Positions 42,733-51,951 of a DNA stretch of 64,000 bases are shown here, one piece after another. The translations under genes were made by a program, and so were the position numbers. The stretch spans positions 1,499,661-1,563,660 of the forward strand of contig NZ_VCBL01000001.1 in assembly GCF_007896435.1 (NCBI RefSeq), given 5' to 3'. Every line of letters begins with the position of its first letter. Position 1 is the first letter of the stretch. Under the pieces are notes generated by a model. It had not been told where the DNA came from and did no database searches. It saw only the letters and a list, made by a program, of their open reading frames with translations. The stretch comes from Rummeliibacillus suwonensis (GTDB taxonomy: Bacteria; Bacillota; Bacilli; Bacillales_A; Planococcaceae).

Positions 42733-43652
42733 TTGTCAACACCCACTAAATGATCATGGTCGTGGTCAGTGTGATGATGGTCATGATCATGATGTTCGTG
42801 CTCGTGGCGATGTTCATGTTCATGATCGTGATCATGATGATGCTCGACAAACTGAGCTGCATTCAAACGATACTGGCATGTATCACAATTCATCTTGACT
42901 TCACCTTGTAGCGATTCCGTGATGCGATCTTTCAGTACATTTTTTAAAGTTGGATGATAGCCAAAATAGTTAGCTAGAATAATATCTATTTCTGGATAAT
43001 ATACTGCATATGTTTCTCGCATATCTTTCATTCTTTCCATTAATATACCAGTGAATAGGAAATAAGGGAGCATAATGATTTTTTTCGCACCTAATTTCAC
43101 ACATCGTTCCATTCCCTCATCAACAGTTGGATAAGTGACACCCATAAAAGCACATTCGACTGTCAATACGTGGAGTTGTTCCCAAAGCATTCGAGAAATT
43201 TTATAGAAATCACTATTTGCATCTATATCACTACCACCTCGTCCGATTAACAAAATGGCTGTATCGTCATTTTTTCCTTCAATCTGAAAGCCGGCTTCCG
43301 TAAGGCGTTCTTTCAAAATTTCAAAAATACCTTCATGTACCCCAAGTGGCCTTGCGTAGATGATGTGAACATCTGGATATTTTTCTTTTCCTGCATCAAT
43401 TGCAGCTGGAATATGAATCTTCGAATGTCCTGCTTGCAAAAGAATGATTGGCACTACATGAATTTCTGTTGCACCTTTTGAAACACAATGATCTATGCCT
43501 TGTGCGATATCGGGGGATGCGAATTCAAGGAAGCAGCTTTCAACAAGTAGATTTTTATCTAAAGTTGGTTTCAATTCTTCGACGAACTGCGTCACCTCTT
43601 CGTTTCCTGCTGCTAATCTACTTCCATGCCCCACAAATAGAATGGCTTTCAT
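42729..43652 (-). CDS. cbiX: Sirohydrochlorin cobaltochelatase, long form with His-rich tail (CbiX-L)
   Basis: A 307-aa chelatase that inserts cobalt into sirohydrochlorin. It has two chelatase halves: ILFVGHGSRLAAGNEEV with its active-site His, and ILLIGRGGSDIDANSDF. Near the C-terminus is MNCDTCQYRLNAAQF, matching the MxCxxC iron-sulfur motif of B. megaterium CbiX. The last 35 residues are made almost wholly of His, Asp and Glu in alternation, with about 17 His, a likely cobalt reservoir. The ATG at 43652 has GGAGG seven bases upstream; the longer frame overlaps cbiH60 and is not needed. The His tract also creates a repetitive DNA stretch at 42745-42850. Confidence 0.93.
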   Translation of the reverse strand: MKAILFVGHGSRLAAGNEEVTQFVEELKPTLDKNLLVESCFLEFASPDIAQGIDHCVSKGATEIHVVPIILLQAGHSKIHIPAAIDAGKEKYPDVHIIYARPLGVHEGIFEILKERLTEAGFQIEGKNDDTAILLIGRGGSDIDANSDFYKISRMLWEQLHVLTVECAFMGVTYPTVDEGMERCVKLGAKKIIMLPYFLFTGILMERMKDMRETYAVYYPEIDIILANYFGYHPTLKNVLKDRITESLQGEVKMNCDTCQYRLNAAQFVEHHHDHDHEHEHRHEHEHHDHDHHHTDHDHDHLVGVDK

Positions 43653-43671
43653 TTTTTTACCTCCATCATCA

Positions 43672-45339
43672 TTAGTCACCACAAGGTGCTGGTTCAATTT
43701 TTATTTTTGGTGCTATATCTTGATAAATATATCCCTGAATATTTTTCACTCTTTTGAAATATTTAAATAATCGTTCATTTGGATGTGCATTTTCTTTATA
43801 TTCTTTCATAATGTTTGAAATGACTTCTACGATTTTGTCTGGTTCAATGCCCTCTGCTACAGGCTGTCCGGGATGTGCAGTTCTTCCAACAGGTTTGGCT
43901 CCTAAAAATAAATCAAATTTCCCCTTTCGGTAAATAATGCCAATATCTTCATTGACCGCTTTATAACAAGCCATACCACAACCATTGAAGCCAATTGTCA
44001 ACTCTTTTGGTAATTGCATACCACCCAATTTTTCTTGAATTTCTTCTGCGTAAGGAATCCCGCCCGTTTTTTCACCATCACAAAAATCACAAGCTTTTAA
44101 TGTTAAAACATCTCCTACTGGCGATAGCAGGAAGCCTACATTTTGTAATTTGGATGTAATTTCATCGGGATTTGAAGTAGGTATTTTTAATAGAATTTGA
44201 TGATTGGGTGTATATTCCATGGTGCCTTTTTCACCTACAACCATGGCTAAAGTCATCATTTGTTCAGGTGTAAACTTTTTATTGGCAACACCAGGACTTA
44301 CAGCTAATTCAAATATTTCTTCAAAATCTTGATGAATGTATTGTGTAGTTGTAGTTTCAGGTTGTTTACCAGTCACGCGTCTTAAGGCTTCCAGAGCCAT
44401 CTCATATGAATTTACTTTTGGAAGCTCTGTCTTGATCGATTCAACCTTTGGGACTTTCTCAACAACAGCTACAGAAGATTGAATACGCTGAACGCCTGTT
44501 TTTTGATCCATTGCCCATGGCTCAGCTTCCTCTTTTAAGCGTTGATGTGGTTTTAATGTTTGTTTATCTGCATGCAACGTGTATTTTCTTTGATAGCCAC
44601 GTGGGGTAATCATTTTATTGTCATAAAGGAAGGTGGAAGAGTTACCAATAATGACAGTCGTTAACATTCCAATATCATTTTCAAGCATTTCACTCAAGTT
44701 GGTAATCGTAATTTGCTGACGGTCACGATAAGCACTTTTAACTAATCCAACAGGTGTATCGGGTGATCGATATTGCAAGAGAATACGTTGAGCTTCAACA
44801 ATTTGACGTGTTCTACGTCCACTACGTGGGTTGTAAAGAGCTATCACAAAATCCGCCATGGCAGCAGCTTCTATTCTTTTAGCAATTAAATTCCATGGTG
44901 TTAAATGATCACTTAGACTGATCGTGCAAGAATCATGCATAATAGGTGCCCCTAACAAAGAGGCACATGAATTGATCGCAGAAATACCTGGAATGATTTC
45001 GATTGGGACCCCAGTTGCCTCGGTCCAACCTTTTTCGATCAACACCTCGTATACAAGTCCTGCCATCCCATAGACTCCTGAATCTCCACTTGAAATGACA
45101 GCTACTATTTTCCCGGTTTCTGCTTGTCGAACTGCTTCTTGAGCTCTTGAAACTTCCTCTGTCATCCCTGTGCTAATAATTGTTTTTTCATTCGTAATGA
45201 GATCTTGGATTAGTTCAACATAAGTTTTGTAACCAATGATAAAATCACTTTCTTGAAGTGCTTCTACTGCTCGCGTCGTAATATGTTTAAAATCACCAGG
45301 GCCAAAACCAACGACATATAGTTTACCTTGTTTTGCCAT
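43672..45339 (-). CDS. cbiH60: Ring-contraction methyltransferase CbiH60 with [4Fe-4S] domain
   Basis: A 555-aa protein. The N-terminal half (about 1-245) is CbiH, the C17-methyltransferase that contracts the ring of cobalt-precorrin-3 (LYVVGFGPGDFKHITTRAVE, SSGDSGVYGMAGL, PGISAINSCASLLGAPIMHD, ALYNPRSGRR). After a linker, the C-terminal half (about 335-545) resembles a nitrite/sulfite reductase ferredoxin-like unit, with cysteines in KACDFCDGEK and GFNGCGMACYKAVNED that can hold a [4Fe-4S] cluster. B. megaterium CbiH60 has the same layout. GGGGAG precedes the ATG. The cluster is inferred from the spacing of four cysteines. Confidence 0.93.
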   Translation of the reverse strand: MAKQGKLYVVGFGPGDFKHITTRAVEALQESDFIIGYKTYVELIQDLITNEKTIISTGMTEEVSRAQEAVRQAETGKIVAVISSGDSGVYGMAGLVYEVLIEKGWTEATGVPIEIIPGISAINSCASLLGAPIMHDSCTISLSDHLTPWNLIAKRIEAAAMADFVIALYNPRSGRRTRQIVEAQRILLQYRSPDTPVGLVKSAYRDRQQITITNLSEMLENDIGMLTTVIIGNSSTFLYDNKMITPRGYQRKYTLHADKQTLKPHQRLKEEAEPWAMDQKTGVQRIQSSVAVVEKVPKVESIKTELPKVNSYEMALEALRRVTGKQPETTTTQYIHQDFEEIFELAVSPGVANKKFTPEQMMTLAMVVGEKGTMEYTPNHQILLKIPTSNPDEITSKLQNVGFLLSPVGDVLTLKACDFCDGEKTGGIPYAEEIQEKLGGMQLPKELTIGFNGCGMACYKAVNEDIGIIYRKGKFDLFLGAKPVGRTAHPGQPVAEGIEPDKIVEVISNIMKEYKENAHPNERLFKYFKRVKNIQGYIYQDIAPKIKIEPAPCGD

Positions 45340-45360
45340 GTGAACTTCTCCCCTTTTTAT

Positions 45361-45726
45361 TTATTTGTTTTTGTGAATCCCAATAGTAGCTGCAACTGTT
45401 GGATTTAAAACCATTTTTCCATCTTCCATCTGATAAATCGTGTGGAGTTCACTTTGCTGCGTGATACAATCTCTTACGATTTCACGGCCAATATCTGTAC
45501 TTGAAGCTTTATACCAATTTCCTTGAGGATAAGCAATGACAATACAGGCATCTTGACAACGTCCATTACATCGAGTTTTAGTTGTATGGATTTGTTCGTC
45601 CATCCCTAATTGTGTAATTTCATCTCGAATGGCGAGGGTGATTTCCTCTGCTCCTTTCCTCATACATGAACTTCCGTTACAAATGAATAAATGACTTTTC
45701 ATTCCAGATAAATCCCAAGTCGCCAT
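45361..45726 (-). CDS. cbiW: Thioredoxin-like [2Fe-2S] ferredoxin CbiW
   Basis: A 121-aa first gene of the cobalamin operon. It is a thioredoxin-fold [2Fe-2S] ferredoxin with HLFICNGSSCMRKGAEE and TKTRCNGRCQDACIV, giving the C-x4-C and C-x3-C cysteine pattern. CbiW holds the same position in the B. megaterium operon. It might deliver electrons to CbiX or CbiH60, but its role is not proven. The ATG at 45726 has GAGGAG seven bases upstream; an earlier in-frame ATG lies before that site. About 140 bases of leader separate it from the B12 riboswitch, with the terminator between. Confidence 0.88.
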   Translation of the reverse strand: MATWDLSGMKSHLFICNGSSCMRKGAEEITLAIRDEITQLGMDEQIHTTKTRCNGRCQDACIVIAYPQGNWYKASSTDIGREIVRDCITQQSELHTIYQMEDGKMVLNPTVAATIGIHKNK

Positions 45727-45775
45727 ATCCACTCTCCTCTTCATCCTATTTATATTTATCGATAGAGGAAGGAAA

Positions 45776-45814
45776 ATAAAAAACCTTTATTCTTGGAATA
45801 AAGGTTTAAAAACT
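45776..45814 (-). terminator. Riboswitch-controlled terminator of the cobalamin operon
   Basis: AAACCTTTATTC and GAATAAAGGTTT pair around two bases and are followed by TTTATTTT on the minus strand, just before cbiW. Confidence 0.85.
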
Positions 45815-45865
45815 AGTTTGTTAGCGGGTACCATAGTTTTTACCTTTCCCTCCGAAAAGTATCGT

Positions 45866-46036
45866 ACTTTTTAAAAGCAGGTTTCCTGGCTTACATTTCA
45901 CTTTACTCTGATCTCTTCCCAGTCATTTTGACCAGTGAGTTTCATCATTTCATCCATGTTTACAGTAGCGGGGGCTGCACCGGATTTGAACCGGTTTCCC
46001 TATTATCCCTTGAAAATCTACAAGAGCACTTTTAAA
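45866..46036 (-). ncRNA. Cobalamin riboswitch (biosynthesis operon)
   Basis: On the minus strand: GGATAATAGGGAAACCGGTT, TCCGGTGCAGCCCCCGCTAC and TGTAAACATG, CACTGG and GACTGGGAAGAG, then AAGCCAGGAAACCTGC (45875-45890). This is the conserved B12 riboswitch set. The hairpin at 45776 is its likely expression platform. It should shut the 16-gene operon when B12 is abundant. Confidence 0.96.
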
Positions 46037-46267
46037 AATAGTATGTAATTGTTCATTAGAAAAACAGGTGTATAGATCGATCAATTTGAAAAAAACTTGT
46101 TGCATTATGATCAGCGAGTTTTCATCTCACCCCGTTAGAAAAATTTTAAACTGTCATAATCATATACTATTTTGTCATGATTTAAAATATGTTTTTTATC
46201 TTATAGACTGTTTTTCAATTTAAAAAATAGATTTCTTGTACAATATTTCTCTAAAATTTTAGTAATT
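46037..46267. other. Divergent promoter region of the cobalamin and cobalt-import operons
   Basis: The promoter of the cobalamin operon must lie here on the minus strand, but no near-consensus site stands out. No ORF or strong hairpin was seen. Confidence 0.4.
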
Positions 46268-46516
46268 AAATCAATTTCATAATGCAAAATTCAGATAAAA
46301 AACACGAATGTTTTAAATTAGCATGAACATTAATATTCAGAAATTTTTGTTCCGCTCCAGACGGCGCTTTCCACGGGCTTGGCTTCAATCTCCTGCGGGG
46401 CTTTCAGCTCAAGCTTTTCCCGTAGGAGTCGCCGTCTTCCACTCCACAGCTATCAAAATTAGTGATTATTAAATGTTCGCATTTTTTAAGAAGAAAATGA
46501 TCTATAAAATTGATTC
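46268..46516 (-). repeat. MITE-like repeat, copy 3 (inverted)
   Basis: 249 bp, inverted relative to copies 1 and 2. It lacks a 15-bp block (CGTCACTACGTTCCT in this orientation) that the others have. Terminal inverted repeats AAATCAATTTCATAA and AAAATTGATTC are mostly kept. AATT flanks both ends (46264-46267 and 46517-46520), as a likely target-site duplication. It lies between two divergent B12 riboswitches. Confidence 0.85.
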
Positions 46517-46633
46517 AATTAACTGTTATAAAACAAACTTTTATAATCATCAGAATTTCTTCTAATAAAAAGATAGAATTGGGCATATAATCGTGATACA
46601 CTGGATTTGTAATATAACAATTCAATAAATTTT

Positions 46634-46800
46634 ATGGTGCTAAATTTAGATATTTAGCTTAAAAGGGAAGTTTGTGCAAAACAAACGCGGTCCCGCCACT
46701 GTAAAGCCGAGTTATGCTTTTAAGATGCCACTGTCAATGATGGGAAGGTGAAAGTATAATGATGACGCTAAGCCAGGAGACCTGCCATGAAATGCGAATT
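46634..46800 (+). ncRNA. Cobalamin riboswitch (cobalt importer)
   Basis: Conserved blocks on the plus strand: AAAAGGGAAGTTTGTGC, GCGGTCCCGCCACTGTAAAG, GCCACTG, ATGGGAAGGTG, then ATGACGCTAAGCCAGGAGAC and CTGCC. A terminator follows at 46868. It should repress cbiMNQO when B12 is abundant. The 46517-46633 stretch upstream carries its promoter, not clearly recognisable. Confidence 0.96.
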
Positions 46801-46867
46801 AGTTTCAGCCTACGAGGATAGGTGTGAGAATAGACATGCTAAGCAATTAGTATTATTTTACTATTCA

Positions 46868-46904
46868 CCAACACTTCTTCTATCCGTAAGAAGTGTTTTT
46901 TTAT
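46868..46904 (+). terminator. Riboswitch-controlled terminator before cbiM
   Basis: ACACTTCTT and AAGAAGTGT pair around seven bases and are followed by TTTTTT. Confidence 0.85.
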
Positions 46905-46987
46905 TGTCCTTATAGGGTGTGATGGAGGTGCAACGAAAGAAACTTTTAAATGTCACAATGGAATAAGTAATAGAGAGGATTGGTAAA

Positions 46988-47749
46988 ATGAAAAATTTAA
47001 AAAAATATTTAAATTGGAAACTAGTTTATTTTCTTCTAGCCATTATGATTGTACCAAAACCAGCTTTTGCCATGCATATTATGGAAGGTTTTTTACCCGT
47101 TGAATGGGCTATTTTCTGGTGGGCAGTTTCCATTCCATTTTTAGTGATTGGATTCCGCTCCATCCGAAAAACAATTATTGAAAATCCAGAAGCCAAAATG
47201 ATGTTAGGATTATCTGGAGCCTTTGCATTCGTATTATCAGCATTGAAAATTCCGTCTGTTACAGGTAGTTGTTCCCATCCTACTGGTGTAGGCCTTGGTA
47301 CTGTATTATTTGGACCAATGGCTATGAGTGTGGTGGGTTTTATCGTTCTTTTATTCCAAGCATTATTGCTTGCGCATGGTGGATTAACTACATTAGGCGC
47401 GAATACAGTTTCTATGGCGATTGTCGGTCCCCTTATTGCATACGGCGTGTATAAAGGATCTACTAAAATGGGATTATCTTTTTCATGGGCAGTATTTTTA
47501 GCCGCTGCACTTGGTGATTTGGGTACATATGTAGTGACATCTATCCAATTAGCACTTGCTTTCCCTTCTGATGTAGGCGGTTTCTTTGCTTCATTTACAA
47601 AATTTAGTGGTATTTTCGCTATTACACAAATTCCTTTAGCCATTAGTGAAGGGATTCTTACAGTTGTCATCATGAACTTCTTACAAAAATACAATTTAGC
47701 AGAGTTAAAAGCACTGAAAGTCTTTAAGAAAGGAGCAGAACAACAATGA
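46988..47749 (+). CDS. cbiM: Cobalt ECF transporter S component CbiM
   Basis: A 253-aa cobalt-binding membrane protein with seven helices. The N-terminal signal peptide ends before the mature start [13 protein letters not shown], whose N-terminal Met-His motif binds cobalt in this family. Later landmarks are [18 protein letters not shown] and [23 protein letters not shown] lies upstream of the ATG. It is the first gene of cbiMNQO, overlapping cbiN by 4 bases. The nickel relative NikM is close, but the B12 riboswitch settles cobalt. Confidence 0.95.
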   Translation: MKNLKKYLNWKLVYFLLAIMIVPKPAFAMHIMEGFLPVEWAIFWWAVSIPFLVIGFRSIRKTIIENPEAKMMLGLSGAFAFVLSALKIPSVTGSCSHPTGVGLGTVLFGPMAMSVVGFIVLLFQALLLAHGGLTTLGANTVSMAIVGPLIAYGVYKGSTKMGLSFSWAVFLAAALGDLGTYVVTSIQLALAFPSDVGGFFASFTKFSGIFAITQIPLAISEGILTVVIMNFLQKYNLAELKALKVFKKGAEQQ

Positions 47750-48054
47750 AAAAGAACTTATTGTTAATAGCATTAGTCATTATTTTGGCTGTTCTTCCTC
47801 TTTTCTTCCAAAAGGGTGCGGAATTTGGTGGTTCAGACGATCAAGCTGAAGCGGAAATAACGAAAATCGACTCTTCTTATCATCCATGGTTTTCTAACAT
47901 TTGGGAACCGCCAAGTGGTGAGATTGAAAGTCTATTATTCTCCTTGCAAGCTGCTATAGGAGCAGGTTTTATCGGTTACTTTATCGGACTATCACGTGGT
48001 AAATCTAAAAAAGATGATAACAAAGAGGGCAAAGGAAAGCATGTTACTTATTGA
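47746..48054 (+). CDS. cbiN: Cobalt transporter accessory protein CbiN
   Basis: A 102-aa protein with two membrane helices, one at the N-terminus ([17 protein letters not shown]) and one near residue 75 ([16 protein letters not shown]). The extracytoplasmic loop between them has [13 protein letters not shown] and [20 protein letters not shown], the CbiN signature. CbiN helps load cobalt into CbiM. The tail is very basic. It overlaps both neighbours. Confidence 0.93.
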   Translation: MKKNLLLIALVIILAVLPLFFQKGAEFGGSDDQAEAEITKIDSSYHPWFSNIWEPPSGEIESLLFSLQAAIGAGFIGYFIGLSRGKSKKDDNKEGKGKHVTY

Positions 48055-48832
48055 TCAATATGCTTATATCAATCATTTAGCAAAAACCCATCCCGTAGAA
48101 AAAATCGTCTTATCACTTTTTCTTTTGATTTTTTCTTTGACAGTCAAGGATGCTTTGATTTCTCTTATTACTTTTTCGATGATGAGCGGACTCATTATTT
48201 TTGCAGCTAAAATACCTTGGACATATTATTTAAAATTACTTTGTATACCTGGATTGTTTTTATTGAGCAGCATGGTTGGAATACTATTCTCTTTTACTCA
48301 ACATGCTGAATTGCTATACAGTTCAGTGTGGCAAATTTCATTTTTAAATGGGACTGTGTATATCACAACTCAAAGTATTCAAATGTGTATTCAATTATTT
48401 TTTTCGGTTTTAAGTAGTATTAGCTGCTTATATTTTTTAACGTTAACAACACCTGTCCATGATTTAATGCAAGTTTTGAAAAAATGCAGAGTACCACAAC
48501 TAATGATTGAATTAACCGAGTTAACGTACCGATTCATTTTTGTATTTTTAGAAATTTCAGTTAGTGTTTTTCAGGCACAAAATTCAAGACTTGGCTATAT
48601 TTCGATAAAAAGAGGCTTTCATTCTTTGGGAATGTTAATTTCCTCCCTATTCGTCCATGTTTTTCACCGTTCTAAGGAACTTTCAATAGCTATGGATTCT
48701 CGTGGCTATCATGAATCAGTGAATTTTCTTGAAGATTCTTATTATTATTCTAAAAAAAATTGGACTTTGATCAGTTTTATCTTTGTACTCATCATTGGTG
48801 TTTACATTGAGTTTGGAGGAATCCTCGTTTGA
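48041..48832 (+). CDS. cbiQ: Cobalt ECF transporter T component CbiQ
   Basis: A 263-aa membrane protein of the CbiQ/EcfT family, which couples the CbiO ATPase to CbiM. It opens [20 protein letters not shown], typical of CbiQ, and carries the coupling-helix signature MDSRGYHESVNF near residue 220. The ATG at 48041 is preferred because AAAGGA lies just upstream, although this overlaps the end of cbiN by 14 bases. A longer frame from 47996 lacks a ribosome site and is entirely inside cbiN. Confidence 0.92.
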   Translation: MLLIDQYAYINHLAKTHPVEKIVLSLFLLIFSLTVKDALISLITFSMMSGLIIFAAKIPWTYYLKLLCIPGLFLLSSMVGILFSFTQHAELLYSSVWQISFLNGTVYITTQSIQMCIQLFFSVLSSISCLYFLTLTTPVHDLMQVLKKCRVPQLMIELTELTYRFIFVFLEISVSVFQAQNSRLGYISIKRGFHSLGMLISSLFVHVFHRSKELSIAMDSRGYHESVNFLEDSYYYSKKNWTLISFIFVLIIGVYIEFGGILV

Positions 48833-49659
48833 ATGATTTATATTTTGAAATTCAGCATTTAACACATCGTTATGCTGATGGAACTGTAGCATTAAATGAT
48901 CTATCTCTGACTATTTCCAAAGGTAAAAAGATCGCACTTCTTGGAAATAATGGTGCGGGAAAGTCTACACTATTTCAGCATTTGAATGGTATCCTTCAGC
49001 CGTCTTCTGGCAGTATTCTTTTTGAAAATCGCCCGATGAAATATGACCGAAAATCATTACTAGGATTACGTTCACGCGTGGGGATTGTATTCCAAGATCC
49101 TGATTCACAATTATTTGCTGGAAATGTACGTCAAGATATTTCATTTGGTCCATTAAATCTAGGTTGGTCTGAGGATAAAGTGAATGAAATGGTTGAATGG
49201 GCTATGACCGAAACAGAAGTTACTCCTTTACAGGACAAACCTATACATTTTTTAAGTTTAGGCCAAAAAAAGAGGGTCGCCATTGCTGGTGTATTGGCGA
49301 TGAATACGGACGTTTTTATATTAGATGAACCTTCAGCTGGACTTGATGGGTATTATTCCAAGCAAATTTTACAGTTGCTTAATCAAATTCATCAATTAGA
49401 TAAAACCATTATTTTATCCACGCATGATGTCCATTTTGCTTATGAGTGGGCAGATGAAATTATTGTCATGAGTGATGGTGAAGTGATTTATCATGGCGAT
49501 CCTATTCATATTTTTAAACAAGAAGATTTACTATTAAAAGCACATTTAGAAAAGCCATGGATTTTTGAAATGGCAGAAGTTTTGCAAGCTAAGAACATCA
49601 TTTCAAATATAAATGATTTTCCTAGAAATAAAGAACAACTGATCACCTATTTGAAATAG
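48829..49659 (+). CDS. cbiO: Cobalt ECF transporter ATPase CbiO
   Basis: A 276-aa ABC ATPase. Walker A is LLGNNGAGKSTLFQHL, Q-loop VFQDPDSQLFA, signature LSLGQKKR, Walker B VFILDEPSAGLD and switch His STHDVHF. The signature LSLGQ, in place of LSGGQ, is common in CbiO. The start is TTG with GGAGG nine bases upstream, overlapping the cbiQ stop by 4 bases. It is the last gene of the operon and is followed by a terminator. CbiO dimers power import through CbiMNQ. Confidence 0.94.
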   Translation: MNDLYFEIQHLTHRYADGTVALNDLSLTISKGKKIALLGNNGAGKSTLFQHLNGILQPSSGSILFENRPMKYDRKSLLGLRSRVGIVFQDPDSQLFAGNVRQDISFGPLNLGWSEDKVNEMVEWAMTETEVTPLQDKPIHFLSLGQKKRVAIAGVLAMNTDVFILDEPSAGLDGYYSKQILQLLNQIHQLDKTIILSTHDVHFAYEWADEIIVMSDGEVIYHGDPIHIFKQEDLLLKAHLEKPWIFEMAEVLQAKNIISNINDFPRNKEQLITYLK

Positions 49660-49690
49660 CCTTTCCCCCAATTGCTGCTAGTTCAAATAG

Positions 49691-49728
49691 TAAACCCGTT
49701 ATGAAACTTCATAACGGGTTGTTCATTT
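49691..49728 (+). terminator. Terminator of cbiMNQO
   Basis: AACCCGTTATG and CATAACGGGTT pair around six bases, followed by GTTCATTT. Confidence 0.75.
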
Positions 49729-49734
49729 ATATTT

Positions 49735-49960
49735 ATCTCGCGTTAACGGACAGTAAAACCTCATCAATGCGGGATGAAGAAAACTCCCACTGATGGATGG
49801 AAGCTTCACTTTATCTAGGATTAACAGCAAGTAAGATTCCACTTCAAAACGGAAGGATCGAGCAATCAGCGGTAGCTTTCCTCCTCATAGAATCACAATT
49901 GATTCGTTGAACACTCAAGTTTGGGACGAAGAAAACTCCCAGTGTGTGTTTTCTTCATTT
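49735..49960 (-). repeat. Shortened and diverged structured repeats (R5 and R7)
   Basis: R5 (about 49735-49817) keeps both ends of the family (ATAAAGTGAAGCTTCCATCA on the minus strand, and the CGTTAACG end) but lacks the middle stems. R7 (about 49818-49960) directly follows it and has only faint matches at its ends. They fill the gap 49729-49970 between convergent cbiO and trpA. Confidence 0.55.
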
Positions 49961-49970
49961 CGTCTAATGT

Positions 49971-50753
49971 CTAATCGTTCACAACAACCTTTGGCAATAA
50001 CGCTTTGATTGCTGACTCATTCCCTTCATGGAAGGCCTTCACAATGGCACTACCTACGATTACACCATCTGCCATTGCTCCTATTTTCTCTACTTGTTCA
50101 GGTGTCGAAATACCGAATCCGGCAAGAACCGGAATATTACTGATTTCTTTAAGATTATGCAAATGTTCATCTAATGACTTGCCAAATTCATTGCGAACGC
50201 CAGTAATCCCATTAACAGTAACTGCATAGATAAATCCTTCCGCCGCCTTCGCGATTTTTTCAATTCGGTTTTGAGGACTCGTCAAGGATACAAGCTGAAC
50301 CAATGCGACGGGAGATGTTATTAGCTTTGATCGAATCATCTCAGATTCTTCTACTGGTAAATCAGGGATGATCAAACCGGCAATACCCACTTCCTCACAC
50401 TTTGCAACAAATTTTTCAATGCCATAAGCAAGGATCGGATTCAAATAACTCATAATAATAAGTGGTACTTGAATGTCCTCTTTAAATTGAGCCATTTCAT
50501 TTAAAATTACTTTTAAGTTTGCCCCTTCTTTTAATGCACGACTTCCAGCTTCTTGAATAACAGGACCATCTGCAACAGGGTCTGTAAAAGGAATGCCTAA
50601 TTCAATAGCAGTGACACCCTCATTTTGTAAAAATAGTATTTGCTTTCGAATAGCTTTCAGCCCGCCATCTCCTGCCATGATGTAAGGAATAAATGCTTTT
50701 TGACCAGCTTTTATTTTCTTTTCAATTGCTACTTGTAAAGGTTTAGTTGTCAT
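49971..50753 (-). CDS. trpA: Tryptophan synthase alpha subunit
   Basis: A 260-aa TIM-barrel subunit that releases indole from indole-3-glycerol phosphate. The catalytic Glu and Asp lie in [19 protein letters not shown], and [27 protein letters not shown] form the phosphate site. [12 protein letters not shown] is the usual N-terminal motif. The ATG at 50753 has GGGGG eight or nine bases upstream and overlaps trpB by 11 bases; an earlier in-frame start is embedded in trpB. It is the last gene of trpDCFBA. Confidence 0.95.
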   Translation of the reverse strand: MTTKPLQVAIEKKIKAGQKAFIPYIMAGDGGLKAIRKQILFLQNEGVTAIELGIPFTDPVADGPVIQEAGSRALKEGANLKVILNEMAQFKEDIQVPLIIMSYLNPILAYGIEKFVAKCEEVGIAGLIIPDLPVEESEMIRSKLITSPVALVQLVSLTSPQNRIEKIAKAAEGFIYAVTVNGITGVRNEFGKSLDEHLHNLKEISNIPVLAGFGISTPEQVEKIGAMADGVIVGSAIVKAFHEGNESAIKALLPKVVVND

Positions 50754-51951
50754 GATTTTCTGCCCCCATTGCTGCTCGAACTGTTTCAACATCTTTGTCT
50801 CCGCGACCGGATAAACAAATGACTAAAATTTCATCAGGTTTCATCTCTTTGGCGATTTCAGCAGCGCGATAAATGGCATGTGCACTTTCCAATGCTGGGA
50901 TAATGCCTTCCGTACGGGATAATAATTTTAATCCCTCTAATGCTTCATCATCTGTTACTGAAGAATATTTTACACGACCAATATCATGTAAATAACAATG
51001 CTCTGGACCTACTCCAGGATAATCTAAACCTGCTGAGATTGAATGAGCCTCTTGGATAAAGCCATTATCATCTTGCAATAGGTACATATATGCTCCGTGC
51101 AACACGCCTTCTTTTAATTCGGCAAAAGCTGCTGCATGAAGACCCGTTTGGATGCCACTTCCCGCAGCTTCGACACCATATAATTTGACGGATTCATCAT
51201 TGACAAATGGATGGAACATACCTATAGCATTACTGCCTCCCCCTACACAAGCGACGATAGCGTTCGGTAATCTACCTTCTTTTTCAAGAATTTGTTTTCT
51301 TGTTTCATCACCGATAACTCTTTGGAAGTCACGCACAATACGTGGGAATGGATGTGGTCCTAAAGCTGATCCTAGAATATAATGCGTATCTTCTACATTT
51401 GTGACCCAATAGCGAAGTGCTTCATTGACAGCATCTTTTAAAGTGCCGCCACCTTGGTCAACAGAAACAACAGTTGCACCTAATAATTCCATACGAAATA
51501 CATTCAATGCTTGGCGTCTAACATCTTCTTTTCCCATGAAAATAACACATTCTAAATCAAAAAGTGCACAAACGGTTGCCGTCGCAACACCATGTTGACC
51601 TGCCCCTGTTTCAGCAACAATTTTCTTTTTGCCCATTCTGAGCGCAAGAAGTGCTTGACCTAAGGCATTATTAATCTTGTGTGCTCCCGTATGATTCAGA
51701 TCTTCACGTTTCAAATAGATTTTTGCTCCACCTATTTTCTTTGTTAAGCGTTCCGCATAATAGAGTGGATTTTCACGTCCCACATAATCTTTTAAATAAT
51801 ATTGTAATTCCTCATGAAAAGATGGATCTTTTGTCGCTTCATCATAAGCTGTTTCTAATTCATTTAAAGCCGTCATCAATGTTTCTGGCACAAATTGACC
51901 ACCAAATTTGCCATATCGTCCCGCTTTTTGTTCACTTAGTTCTTTTACCAT
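50743..51951 (-). CDS. trpB: Tryptophan synthase beta subunit
   Basis: A 402-aa PLP enzyme that joins indole and serine. The PLP lysine is in [29 protein letters not shown] and the phosphate loop [13 protein letters not shown] are present, as is the late SGRGDKDV. The start [18 protein letters not shown] is typical of TrpB1. It overlaps trpA and follows trpF with a 20-base overlap. AAGGAG precedes the ATG at rather long spacing. Confidence 0.96.
   Translation of the reverse strand: MVKELSEQKAGRYGKFGGQFVPETLMTALNELETAYDEATKDPSFHEELQYYLKDYVGRENPLYYAERLTKKIGGAKIYLKREDLNHTGAHKINNALGQALLALRMGKKKIVAETGAGQHGVATATVCALFDLECVIFMGKEDVRRQALNVFRMELLGATVVSVDQGGGTLKDAVNEALRYWVTNVEDTHYILGSALGPHPFPRIVRDFQRVIGDETRKQILEKEGRLPNAIVACVGGGSNAIGMFHPFVNDESVKLYGVEAAGSGIQTGLHAAAFAELKEGVLHGAYMYLLQDDNGFIQEAHSISAGLDYPGVGPEHCYLHDIGRVKYSSVTDDEALEGLKLLSRTEGIIPALESAHAIYRAAEIAKEMKPDEILVICLSGRGDKDVETVRAAMGAENHDN

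Noticed and set aside
42745..42850. Short-period DNA repeat that could be a microsatellite
   Set aside because: It is explained by the in-frame His/Asp/Glu tail of CbiX.
47026..47694. 222-codon frame opposite cbiM
   Set aside because: Antisense shadow of a well-supported gene, with no ribosome site and composition of a reverse-frame translation.
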